Source of the DNA: Cymodocea nodosa
Taxonomy: Eukaryota > Streptophyta > Magnoliopsida > Alismatales > Cymodoceaceae
Reading direction: 5' to 3'
NCBI GenBank assembly: GCA_036874045.1
Contig: CM072343.1
Location: 16,760,001-16,824,000, forward strand
Length of the DNA: 64,000 nt
The first letter of the stretch is position 1, and each line of letters opens with the position of its first letter. The position numbers and the translations under genes are program-made. This document shows, in pieces, positions 47,941-59,229 of this stretch. The notes under the pieces are model-generated. The model had not been told where the DNA came from and made no database searches. It saw only the letters and a list, made by a program, of their open reading frames with translations.

Positions 47941-49302
47941 ACACTCGTTGCCTTTTGATTTAATTATAAGTTTGCAACAATTATATTATGTATGCATAAA
48001 ACAATAGAAGTAACTCAAAAATTTTCTCAACTTCAAGTTCCATCAAATCACTCAAATAAAAAGTTAGTGATGATTTTAAATAAAAACTACTCGAATAAAC
48101 TAGTGATTTAAAACATTCAAATAAAAATAAGCATGATTCATATGACTCTCATCAATAAAAATATAGTTTTCATATTTATTTAATAAAAATAAGGAAACAA
48201 CATAACTCAAAATTTTACAAGTTGTAGAGATTTCTTATCCAATCCATAGACTTTTTTTTCTACTACTACTACCACTACTATTTCTTCTTATTTTCTAAAA
48301 TATTTCTCCTCTTAGGTAAAGGAGAAAAAGCTAAAAAAAAAAACTCAAGGCTGCATAGAAGACAAAAGAAATCACTAAAATTAACAGTAATCATATACGA
48401 TGGTCGTAGATCATATTAGTAGAAAGTCCTCTAACTAGGAAAAATATTTTCTAAGTAGAGGGTGGCAACATGGTTGTTCCAATAAAAACATAAAACACAT
48501 TTAACTTGAAATCTTCGTAACTCCCTCAATATTAAGTGAAATCCAACAAAACCTACAACTACTAATAGATATTTGGTTGATCTTTCAAGAAAATTTCATA
48601 AATTGAAAATCATAATTCGATTCTGTACCATTTTTTGATGCTTTTATGATAGTAAATGAATCTTTACATTTGCCAATAAATATGCTACTTAAAACATTTA
48701 AGAAATCACTAAAATTAACAGCAATCATACATGATCAACTGTAGATTAAATCCTCTACTAACCCCTACATATGCATATGAAAACAATGTACTACTAAAAT
48801 TGTAGGAAAAAATAGAAAAATAACGACAACGATAAAACTGCATGAACCTACTTAATAGGAGAAAGCTAAAATATACTTTTGTCGTAAATCGACAAAATAA
48901 GCTTTTAAAATATAGTTTGGTCGCAAATCGACAAAAGAAGTTTCAAATAAATGATGGTTGTAGATCGATAAAAGAAGCTTCAAATATACGATAGTTGCAG
49001 ATCGACAAAAGAAAAAATCAGATCGATGGAGATCGATGAAGGTGAAAGAGGAGCTTACTCCATTGCAGATCGATAGAGGCGTTGTTTAGGGTTGTGGAGG
49101 TGACGAGGGTATTCTAGACTTTCGATCGACGACGTCTTTTTGGAGCTAGAAAAATACAACGCCTAAAAATATGCTTTGTTGGTTGTTACTGTAACTCCAG
49201 TGCTTCTGACGTCGATGAAGAGTTCAACTGTTTATTTAAAGCGCACTCTTAACATACATTCCAATGCAGAGGCGCGCACCAACTCCTCTACCAAACGCAC
49301 CC
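47941..49302. other. Harbinger 5' region, no gene seen
   Basis: Non-coding DNA between the transposase and the right terminal repeat. Near 48890-49080 is a short series of ATCGACAAAAGAAG repeats (GATCGATAAAAGAAGCTTCAAATA-like), then a less AT-rich patch likely to hold the element's promoter. Confidence 0.5.
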
Positions 49303-49610
49303 TTAGGGCTCTCACATTATAGCCCAAGTATTGGAGCTAATTTTGGCAATGTAGTACCTACCAGGTATCATATTTTATTACTTTCACCGTTTCCAGTCAT
49401 TTTATTTCTCGATAAAAAAATGCATACAAACGAAATCTCAGGTTTTGCATTAGGCAACTTGATCTTACCTTTACATGTTGGTGTAAAGTTGGGTTCCATA
49501 GAAATTGCCAACTTGGGGCTTCCACACGGGTAGCCCCAAGTGTTGGAGAGCTAATTTTTGGCAATGTAGTACCAACCAGGTATTAAAGAGTTGTAAAATT
49601 ACCAAAAAGT
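49303..49610. repeat. X array, end of split unit plus a short unit
   Basis: 49306-49400 completes the unit cut at 39884. A following unit of only ~215 bp (marker at 49558) has lost most of the AT-rich core but keeps GTTTTGCATTAGGCAACTTG and the GGGTAGCCCCAAGTGTTGG block. Confidence 0.8.
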
Positions 49611-52220
49611 CCTTAAGTGCAAAATTAAATTACATTTTGCTTATAAAATTTAAAAGACATCCAAACATTCGAGCTTAAGCATAAATTTAAATTGAGAATA
49701 CATCCGGACATTCGAGTTTAAGCAAAATTAAACTAAAAAAACATCCAGCCATCTGGGCTTAAGCATCGAACATCCGAAGGTACGTACGGTTCATACATAG
49801 GGAAGGATGCTTGAAACCATCTGGACCTACATTATCTCATCAATAAACCATTATTGATAGTATCAAGAAAGTCTTTCGAATCCACCACCACCTCAATTAT
49901 TGCAGATCTGAAGAACACCCAAAATGAACTGCAAGAACAAATGTGAAGGACACCCAAAATATCTCGACTGCCTCTACCCAAGATGAACTGCAAGAATAGA
50001 TCTACCAGACACCCAAAAAAGCTCCAAGGATCGCCTATCGTCGACCTATCTACAACGATGTTGAGCTCCTTCAATCCACTTCCAAAATATTGGCTTGGAT
50101 GATCGTAAGGAAGAAATCTCATCGTCTATAGCAGCACTTTAGCAAACGATGGAACTAGCATGTGAAGAGGAAGAGCAATCAATTCTCTTGTTTCGATAGA
50201 TGCAATGACATAGCCATCGTTTCACTCCAAGCTCCAGGAGAGCGTTGCTTGCCATCAGTACCCATCCAGCTATCGCATTCAATGAGTATATTTGGTTGAA
50301 AAACGTTTACTCCACCACCCTCCAGTAAAAAACGCTGAAGGGAGCTTAGCTTGCCATATGCACCTTAAGAAGCATCACATTACATAATAGGATACCTCCG
50401 ACGCAACGCTCCCTCGTGTACATCACACACTTACCATCAATCACTAGCACATGCTTATACATCACTATCGAATCTTGGTCATATGATATTTTTGATACTG
50501 TAGCAACAAACATTTATTGAATAAATGTTTCTAGCTAGATTTATTGTGACCAATAACATGGTAAACTTCTATGTTATAGATTTTGTTATCGGCAAAGGGT
50601 AAAGACAATAGAAGTAAAAAAACTTCCCTCCCTCTAGAAGTCATTAACACTCTCATCTCAAGTTGTAACAAACAAGATTTTAAATTCTTGAGAATCTAAC
50701 TTCTTTGTGAAACTATGGAAGCTAGTTTTTACAATCAACTACAAGTACATGGACCCAAATGGACCCTAAGACTAGCGTCACATCACACGATAGGACACTT
50801 CCTATACTACATTCCCTCCTCTCCGTCACACACACCTACCATCCGTCACTAGCATGTGCTTATATATTACCTACCCACCGTGTAACAATAGCCTCAACAA
50901 GCAGTTGTCTTAATTGTTGCCACCAAGCTTGTTAGACGAGACAGGTCGAAGTTGCCGACTAGAGCGAAGAGAAAGGGTAACTCCATTCAGAAAGAATTTT
51001 TACAAGTAATAAGAACTTCACATTCATTTCCAATTCAACAAATAAATATGCATGCTTGATAAACATATATATCTGGTTGGTATATGAAATCCATATGTAT
51101 CCTGTGTTTGTCTATTTTACATTCCCTCTTCCTTCTAATCTAATCAATTGTTGGATTTTTCTTGAAATTTACTATCTTCTTTGACGAATAAGCTTTACAT
51201 CATCGAGTAGTTAATGTGTCCAAATCAGAGGTTCAATTGAAATTAATAGTTTGTATTGATCTGGCCTCTTCGAATGAGCTACCATATTATCTCTTTTATT
51301 CTTTCTGATTTATCAGCTGTTGGATCTCAGTGATTTTACTTTTGAAGTAAGATCTACATAGAGGTAAGATTAAATAAGCCCAATAGTCAGATCAAGACTT
51401 ATATATAAGTCTCTGTTCATCATGATGTCACACCGTGTTAAGCTATCTTCTTTATAATATATTGCAACCTCTGACCTTTGGATTAGGTTATTTTTATTCT
51501 TTGAGTCTTCTTTGCATTACTCTTTCGTTTCATTAAAATCAAGCTATCGAATTGCAAGTTATAGAATTTTGAATGATTTGTGCGCAATCAACCAATGATC
51601 CCTGCATATCCACTTACAGAAGTTGTTCAATAATTATTATTTGTTATAGCAAAAGTACCAATAGTAAATAATTATTGGCTGAATTTTTTATAATTATAGA
51701 GCTTAAGTCAAAAGAGTGGGAGAAGACAATCAAGTGCATCAGGCTGTTGGGGTCAGATCTGTCGTCAATCTGATTAGATGGTTGGAAAAAGAGCACGCTT
51801 GGCAATTGCCATTTGCGGCCTATTCTTTTCCTGAGACCTTTTATTTTTGGAAACTGTCCTTTGTCGTTTCCTTGGACCAAAGATTGGAATTTTTTTACTT
51901 GTATATCATTAAAAAAATTCCTATTTTACTCTCCTATCTTTACCATTGCATTATTTATAGTTAGTTTATTGACTATAGTTTGCAAACACGTATGCATTGT
52001 ACATTAATTTCATTTTTTAATACAACTTAATCGTAAAGATATTTTAGTAAAATTAGTAAATGCTTAAAGATGTATAAATAAACAATTATAAATTTTTAAA
52101 CGATATAAATAATTATTAAATTTTTCCTGACAAATAAGTAAAAAAATCTAATAAACTACTATAAACTAAGTGGCATCATCAAGAAAAAAATTTCCGGTAA
52201 AATAACCAGAACGCTTTCCA
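49611..52220. other. intergenic, no gene seen
   Basis: Unique-looking DNA. Two features stand out: a ~110-bp direct repeat (about 50360-50470 and 50766-50875, with ATCACACGATAGGACAC-like and TCACTAGCA-TGCTTATA words) and a 23-bp palindrome at 50508-50530. Small reading frames have no known domain. Confidence 0.4.
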
Positions 52221-52224
52221 TTAA

Positions 52225-52315
52225 ATATATATATATAAACTTATTGACATCGTTTTATTTCTGGCAGAAAAAAAATCGTTTTTTGCAAATATATATATAA
52301 ACTTATTGACATCTT
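52225..52315. repeat. 60-bp direct duplication 3' of the DREB gene
   Basis: Two copies of ATATATATATAAACTTATTGACATC, near 52228 and 52288, within the probable 3' untranslated or flanking region. Confidence 0.75.
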
Positions 52316-52350
52316 TTTTTTACCTTGCAAAAAAAATTGAACTACCGCGA

Positions 52351-53073
52351 TCAGAAATTCTTACGACCGTCGCCGCCACAACCTATGTCGGAATCCCAAC
52401 TCCACAGCTCCAGCCACATTTCCTCCTCCTCTGTTGGCGAGATAATGGGGCCGCCGGCCACCGGAAAGTACGGATCCTCCTCACTCCACCAGAAGTCGTC
52501 GCCATCTTGCATTCTCGCGAAGGCAGATGAAGAGCCCACAACAGGATGGTAGTCCAGTGGTGCATCAATGCCAGCAAATGCCGTGGCGGTAGCCTGGTTG
52601 CCGACACCTAAGGAACGCGAAGAGACTGGTTCCGGTGCACCAACGCTACTGCATGCCACAGTGGTGGCGGCAGCCTGGGTCTTCCCCGTGGTGGTGGTCG
52701 AGTTAGGGTGCAGTAGTGGTGCACCGAAGCCAGTGCACGTGGCGGCGGTGGCGGCAGCCTGCTGGATGTCCTTCGGGGAGGATGACGCCGGGCGTGGCAG
52801 GAGATGGGCGTATTCAGGGAAGTTGAGGATGGCCTTGGAGCCCTTCAAGAAGAGAGCGGCGACGTCGTAGGCCCGTGCCGCCATCTCCGGCTCCGTGAAA
52901 GAGCCGAGCCAAATCCTTGAATCCTTCATGGGTTCTCGTATCTCGGACACCCATCTCCCCCATCTCCTCTTCCTCACACCCCTGTACACCGGGTGTTTCG
53001 TCCCCACCGCTGCCGCTGTCACCACCGAATTGGCTTGAACCTTGTGGTTGCCCCCCTCTTCAACCTTATCCAT
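52351..53073 (-). CDS. AP2/ERF transcription factor, DREB subfamily
   Basis: Intronless 240-residue protein. Residues ~30-88 form one AP2/ERF DNA-binding domain: [18 protein letters not shown] (YRG element), RIWLGSF and [17 protein letters not shown] (RAYD element), NFPEY. Val at domain position 14 and Glu at 19 are the residues that separate DREB from ERF subfamilies, so binding to DRE/CRT (CCGAC-type) elements in stress-responsive promoters is expected. The flank [14 protein letters not shown] is shared with several DREB groups. The middle is Ala/Thr/Ser-rich and the last ~40 residues are acidic with aromatics ([27 protein letters not shown]), a likely activation domain. A basic Arg/Lys normally seen after EP is Met, and a Lys is Asp (EPMKDSR). 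A TATA box lies 45 bp upstream. High GC against an AT-rich background supports a real gene. Confidence 0.92.
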   Translation of the reverse strand: MDKVEEGGNHKVQANSVVTAAAVGTKHPVYRGVRKRRWGRWVSEIREPMKDSRIWLGSFTEPEMAARAYDVAALFLKGSKAILNFPEYAHLLPRPASSSPKDIQQAAATAATCTGFGAPLLHPNSTTTTGKTQAAATTVACSSVGAPEPVSSRSLGVGNQATATAFAGIDAPLDYHPVVGSSSAFARMQDGDDFWWSEEDPYFPVAGGPIISPTEEEEMWLELWSWDSDIGCGGDGRKNF

Positions 53074-53117
53074 TGATACTCATGGAAGTCATTCTTCATC
53101 TCTCTGCGTCCTCCTCC

Positions 53118-53127
53118 TATATATGGA
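53118..53127 (-). promoter_or_regulatory. TATA box of the DREB gene
   Basis: Minus-strand CATATATAGG, about 45-50 bp above the start codon, implying a leader of only ~15-20 nt if this box is used. Confidence 0.65.
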
Positions 53128-53199
53128 CCGGTATGCTGCCTTTGTTAGATCTACATAATATTTTTACCAGATCCATGTCATGCAATTAATAAATTGAGC

Positions 53200-55466
53200 G
53201 AAAACGGAGGAAGTTGATGAATCTTAATGGTCTTGTTATTTTCAGGAAGTTCACGTCTCTCTCTCTCATGCATCTTTTTTGGAAACGTGATGAAAATTGA
53301 TGGTTCCACCATTATTTTGGGACAACGGGGGGAAAGCCACGTAACGAAAAGAAGAAAAGTTTAAAAAAATAGGAAATGAAAATTACGAAAAGTCAAAAAA
53401 AAAAAACTGTTCGTATATGTTATGAAAAAGTAAAGAATTTAAAATAAAAATGAACCATAAAATTTAATTTTAAAATAAAAAATAAATTAAATTAACGTTA
53501 ATATCAAATACAAATATTAATTATAATAAAATAGTAATTAAATTCTTGAATTAAAATAAATGCATAAAATATCAATATTAAATTTCATTTTTATTTATTG
53601 AAAATCATAAATGTTAAATATCAATATACCTAATTTCATTTTAATAATATTTTTACTATTCAAAAATAATTTTTTGTTACTTTCGAATAGTAATTTAGCA
53701 AAGGCCAAGAGGTGGTGGTGACGGGGGGAAGGAGTGACGAGTGAGGAAAGAGAGGGCGTGAGGGCCGAGGGGGGAACGAATTAAGATCAAAGAAAGAATT
53801 AGAAAATGTGAAGTGTGAACGGGGTCAGTGGGGCGAGTTCATGTATAAGTGATACAGAAGGACAAGGGATAAGTGATCTGAGAAGAAGAGGAAGAGAAAG
53901 ATGGAAAAGTTGAAATGTTTATGGTTCAAAAAATTTAAAATTACTTTTCAAATTTTTTGATCTCATACAAATATTTCTATTTACATGCGATAAAACTCCC
54001 TTCAAGAAAACAACTAGTGCCCACCACCCGCAGAAGAAAAAAAGCACTAGAGCCCACAAGGCAATGAAATAATTTATACGTTGTCCCTTTTTCGGTTGGA
54101 ACCATAACTCCCGTCCAAAGCAACAACTGGAATCATAACTGCGGGGAATGATTAGTCACCGTTTGAATTTATAAATCATAATATTTCTTGCGTAGATTTA
54201 AGTATTTTCGTGTTAAATGATAATCTCATATATTGTGTAGATTCAGGAGTTGTGATGCTTTGCTTATTACGGATTTACATTTGAGTGACCACCAGGAGTG
54301 ATGAGTTGACGTCTTTCTGAAATTGATAAACATATGTCGTCATCAAGATTTAAATCTTAATGGGAAGCATAAAATTATACAATATCAATCCACTTAGTTA
54401 CTTAAAGTTGGTTAGAAGGAACTAGTATTGGTTTTTGGTCTTTTTTTAACAAATATAGTTAAAAAAGAGTAAAGCAATAATGAGTTCCTTTTAACTAACA
54501 AGAAAATTTTCAATTAAACCAAATGTAAATCATATTTGTGATTTTTATTAAAATATAAAATTTATTAGATATAAAAATAACTACTATTATTATAAAAAAA
54601 AACTTCTGAATAATAAGTGTCTATTTCAAGGGCTATCAAGTGCCAATGTCGCTTTAAATGAAATTTTTTTTGACATACCTTCTCTCAATAATTGCAGGCA
54701 GAAACAAAAAAAAAAGACAAGCATATGCTTTACTTTTTTTGGGGAATTTTCCACGACAAGCATCAAGATTACCAATGAAATTTTCGTGTGGAAAGAGATT
54801 AACTATAGTTATACTTGTGATCAACATTTTCTTTGAGAGTGCCACATTCAATATTTCCATGAAGAGATACGAAAGTAACATACAATAGGCATTCATCACG
54901 AAGGCATACAAAAATAACATTCAACAAGTAGTGCAAACATAAACCAAAGGCCACATATAGTATCACTCTCTAATTTTTTTGGAAATACTTATGAGTATTT
55001 ATTTAAAATTATAATTTATTGAATAAATAATAAAATCAACTATTAAGTGCTTTTTTTTGCTTTTTACCATAAGTATTTGCTTTGGTCTCTTTTGAAAATG
55101 CTTATTCAACAAAGACTTATTTTAAAATAAGACAATGTAAAATGATAACTCTTATTAATGCTTGTTTAATGTGAGTTTCTTATTACATCTTGGTTCTTGT
55201 TGCTACAATTGTTGACTTCATTAACATGAAAAATGGGATGGGTTATCTTCACAAGGATGGTTGGAGGGACATTTGTAAAGTGATCATGGTCGATGAGGTA
55301 GGTAGCAACCTCCCTTAAGCCTATCTCACCAACTTGTACTTACCTTTTAAGGCTTGGCTGACCAAGTACTTTTCCAACAATTAATTAGAATTAAGTAATA
55401 ATTCTAATAATGTTTCATATATCAAGTCATCGGATTGTTAGATCATTGAATCTGACCTATCATAAA
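53200..55466. other. intergenic, no gene seen
   Basis: Promoter-side flank of the DREB gene, then AT-rich DNA. A strongly purine-rich, locally GC-rich block at 53695-53910 (GGTGGTGGTGACGGGGGGAA and AAGAAGAGGAAGAGAAAG) stands out but is not followed by a recognisable coding region. Confidence 0.4.
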
Positions 55467-55858
55467 TGTTATTTAGAATAAAAAAATACATAATATTAGA
55501 ACTTAATGAATGGTTAACAGTACATTACTTAGCTTATTAGATAGAAATTAGGTCAGTATATTACATTTATTCAAATTTGAGACTTAATCGAAGAATATGC
55601 ATAATTTGAAGGAATTAATGCTAATTGAGTATCATTTTAGAATTATTGTAAAATTTCCTTTATACATATTATTAAATGTTATTTACACCTGTGTAGTATT
55701 TACATAAATTATTCTATTATATTACTGAACTATAAGACTGAACAAGTTCGTTAAGTTACATAATAACTCAATAGAGCTAGTCTGTTAAGTTAGTAGTTAA
55801 CCTAACAAAATTAGGTTAAATATCTAATTTTCTGATATTCTTAATACCTAATTGACTA
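55467..55858 (-). repeat. LTR-R copy F, 3' part
   Basis: Starts TGTTATTTAGAATAAAAAA and follows the 3' end of LTR-R (TTAGCTTATTAGA, GAAGAATATGCATAATTTGAAGG) in inverted orientation until it is cut by another LTR-R at 55859. Confidence 0.7.
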
Positions 55859-57180
55859 TGTTTAGAATGAAATTATGTATAATATTAGTGATTAATGATT
55901 ATTTAGCTTATCATATGAGAATTAAGTCATTATACTACATTTATACAATTTTAGGTCTTAATTAAAGAATATGTATAATTTCAAGGAATTAGTGGCTAAT
56001 TAAGTATCATTTATGAATGATTAGAAATTACTTCTTTTACATATTAAGTGTTAAATGTTATATAAATATTTGTTTTATTAAACTACAGAATTGGACGAGT
56101 TCTATTGAGTTAAGTTGTAACTCAACAAGGTCAGTCCGTTGAGTTAACAATTAAGTCAACGGAGTAAGTTTGTTGAGTTACGCTACTCCACAAACTAGTT
56201 ATTTTCTAATATTCGATGGTGAGTAGTTGCAGTAAATGCGAAGAAAACCATGATTGCATGTACCACGCATAATCTCTATTGTAAAATGAAAAAGTAATCA
56301 CCATCATTGATACGAATGAAGAAAATCCAACCAATCAATTAGATAGAAGCAGTTATTGCCAGAAAGAAATATAAAAGGAAGGAGAAAGAATGAAGAAAAG
56401 GGGGGTAGAGAACTGCACTCACTGTAGAAAGCGTTGAACATTCCTTGAGCTCTCACCAACCAACCATCACTACTATTCATCGAAGGTCTGTAAATATACT
56501 TTCCAGATGTTAAGTTGATTCCAAGCAAAACATAGTGATTGACAATCATTATGAGGAGTGATCACATCACAAGAAGGAAAGACTTTTTCACCAAGCATTG
56601 AATCATCTTTCAAGAGATAGTAAAACTTCTAACCTTAGTTTTGGGTTGATACTGCTATGTTAAAGAAGAGATTAACTTACAAAAGTCTAGCTTCACAATC
56701 TAGTAAGGAGAAAAGTGATTAACAGTAAGTGGTTAAGTTTTTAATGGTGTAATTGCATCACATGTAATGACAGAAGTTTCTTACTATCAATAGAGAATTT
56801 TACCTTTCATGAATCATTTACCTCAAGGAACAAAACAAAAACAACTATGTGTTGCATTTATAGTAGTTTGTTTATCAAGTTCTATGTTTATATTGTTTGT
56901 CTAAATGTTTTGTATTTATTTTATTTCAATTGGTGTAGAATCGTATGATTAAATATAGAAAATAGTTAGTAAAAATCTCTAAAATTGTGATTGATCTGTT
57001 TACTGTTTGAAGTATTTGAATGCTAGAATTAATCAGTGTTAAATCTCATATCAAATAGCATTCTAAGAGTTTAAGAGATATTTGCATTCTTAGAAATCAC
57101 CCAATGGATGAACGTATTTCTCTACAAGTAGTAATATTAATAAGAAGTTACTAGAAAGACTCGTTGAGTTAACTGTAACT
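55859..57180 (-). repeat. LTR-R copy G, truncated
   Basis: Starts TGTTTAGAATGAAATTATG at 55859, inside copy F, and follows LTR-R to the first half of the hairpin cluster (AAGACTCGTTGAGTTAACTG near 57163), where it ends abruptly. The last ~250 bp of the LTR, including the GATCGACCTGTACTTGC core, are missing. Confidence 0.75.
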
Positions 57181-58189
57181 AAAGTAAACTAAAATAATAA
57201 ACATCTAATGCATAACCAAAATGTGCTTCCAAATATTAAGTATAAAACATGTGTTTCAATTTGTGCATTTAAACATATTTGAACTTAAATAACATGCATA
57301 AACATTTAAAAGTGCATTACATGTAATTTCTCATAATATCTTCAATATTTTCACATTATAATCATAATATGCATGAATAATGACATATAGAATAACACAA
57401 ATTAACATTGTACACCTATAGTTCTCTTCATGAAATGCTTAAGTAAGAAGGTTTTTTGCACTTCATCTATCGAGAGGTATATCAAAGAGGTTTCTTCTTT
57501 TGTGTTTTATGTTTTTTTCATATATAGTATTTTGGAATCCTCATAGCTTTTATTTTTCATTTTGTATTATCTTCAATCATCAAGATTTGCATGTCTATCA
57601 AAATGAATGAGTTAAATCATCTTACCATTTATGATTTCCTTCCTTAAGATCTACTTGTAAAAAAGGAATGTCTACAAATCTGCAATGTAATAAGTTAGAT
57701 AGATATGAATTATTGATCCTTAAATAATGCATAGACACTTAACATTTCATCTAGTTTAGTTAACATACATATAACACTTTATATCACCAAATGTACTTGG
57801 AATAATTGAAAAGTTATATCCTTACAATGACATTCAATGTTACCAATTGACGAATACTTATGATCAATGTATCTAAAAAGTCTTATATTATTTAGAAACT
57901 TAACTCTTAAGTTTCCGATCTAATAGAATTCCACACTTAGATTTTTAGATAGTTAACATTCTAAGTGACTAGCAAAGTCTTAGGAGCTTAAAGAGATATC
58001 ATTTAGACTTCTATCAATGAATCATCTAACAATTAAAAAAGTCATTTGGTAATTTAAAGACCATGAAAACTTAACATCTTAAGTAATTGAAGAAACCTAA
58101 AAACACATAGAGACTTAGCATGTAAGTATTCAAGAATGAGTTCATAATTTTTCATCATCAAAATACAAGTCTAAACATAATGAACTAAT
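57181..58189. other. intergenic, no gene seen
   Basis: AT-rich DNA with no supported feature. Confidence 0.4.
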
Positions 58190-58450
58190 TTCGTTGGGTT
58201 TACATAAACTACACATTCCTTCATGAGGTTTACATAAATACCATAGACTTATTCTATTGAGTTTACATAAGTCACTCGGGTCTTTGTGAGATTTACATAA
58301 ACATCACAGACTTATTCCATTGAGTTTACATATACTACTTGAACCTTCGTGAGGTTTCAATAAACACCACAAACTTATTTGATTGAGTTTATATATACCA
58401 CTCAGACCTTCATGAGGTTTACATAAACACCATAGACTTATTCTATTGGG
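58190..58450. repeat. 63-bp tandem repeat, four copies
   Basis: The marker CATGAGGTTTACATAAA and its variants recur at 58225, 58288, 58351 and 58414, an exact 63-bp period. Each unit has GAGTTTACATA on one side and ACCATAGACTTATTCTATT on the other. Confidence 0.9.
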
Positions 58451-59229
58451 TTTATGCTTGAACATTTAAATTTGTAGAAATAATAGACATCTAACCAAAT
58501 CATCAAAATAAATAACCTTATACTTAACAATTACAAGGTGGATCATGCTACCACTCCGCCAAAAGCTCAAACTAATAGTAAGGGTGTCACATGTCCTCTT
58601 AAGGCAATCAGTAGTGAAGCTTATGACTTACCTAAGTGAAGGTCAATTATGTTTTCCATCATGAGTGAGACCATGACCCCATACTTAACAATCCTCTCCC
58701 CTACAATATGCCAATTAATGTAATACTAGGGCCTTGAACATGCAACCTCTCTATGGGGTTTATGCTTGAAGATTTAAATGTATAGAAATAATAGACATCT
58801 AACCAAATCATCAAAATAAATAACCTTATTCTTAACAATTACAAGGTAGATCATACTACCATTATGCCAAAAACTCAAACTAGTAGTAAAGGCATCACAC
58901 GTCCTCTTAAGGCAATTAGTAGTGAAGTTTATGACTTATTTGAGTCAAGGCCAATTACGTTCTCCATTATAAGTGAGACTATGACCCCATACTTAACAAT
59001 ACTCCCCCCTATAATATGCCAATTAATGCAATACTAGGGCCTTGAACATGCGACCTCTCTAGCTCTGATACCACAAGATAGATCATATTGTCACTATGAT
59101 AAAAGCTCAAGCTAATAGTAAAAACATTACACATCCTCTTAAGGCGATCAATAATAAGACTTATGATGTACCTAAGTCAAGACTAGTTACATTTTTCGAT
59201 ATGAGTGAGATTGTGGTCCTATACCCAAC
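58449..59229. repeat. 307-bp tandem duplication, two and a half copies
   Basis: Two full copies (start of TTTATGCTTGAA at about 58450 and 58759; AGAAATAATAGACATC offset 307 bp) and a third partial copy from 59060 that is cut at 59229 by a solo LTR-R. The third copy joins at AGCTCTGATACCAC, the complement of a tRNA-Met primer site. Contains GGCCTTGAACATGCGACC, whose complement resembles a pol III B box. Confidence 0.85.
59225..59229. repeat. target site duplication, left
   Basis: CCAAC, repeated at 61468-61472. Confidence 0.85.

Larger units (their letters stand above)
39885..49302 (-). mobile_element. PIF/Harbinger DNA transposon
   Basis: 9418 bp with terminal inverted repeats GACTGTGTTTGGTAG (left) and GGGTGCGTTTGGTAG (right, reverse complement), 12 of 15 matching, and a TTA duplication. 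Joining the flanks restores one unit of the X array, which confirms the ends independently. It carries both genes expected of this superfamily on the minus strand: a Myb/SANT-like ORF1 (45692-46647) and a DDE transposase remnant (46798-47940). About 3.5 kb of retrotransposon DNA (40451-43995) has inserted into it, so the original was near 5.9 kb, a normal size. The palindrome satellite at 44330-45340 lies inside it. Confidence 0.88.

Noticed and set aside
49832..50122. A 96-codon minus-strand frame
   Set aside because: No known domain, no supporting splice or promoter context, and it overlaps local direct repeats.
52568..53189. Open frames on the plus strand opposite the DREB gene
   Set aside because: Shadows of a GC-rich coding region; Ala/Ser/Pro-rich with no domain.
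59060..59076. A tRNA-Met gene suggested by GCTCTGATACCA
   Set aside because: Only the 3'-end word is present; no cloverleaf can be built upstream, and it lies in a tandem repeat.
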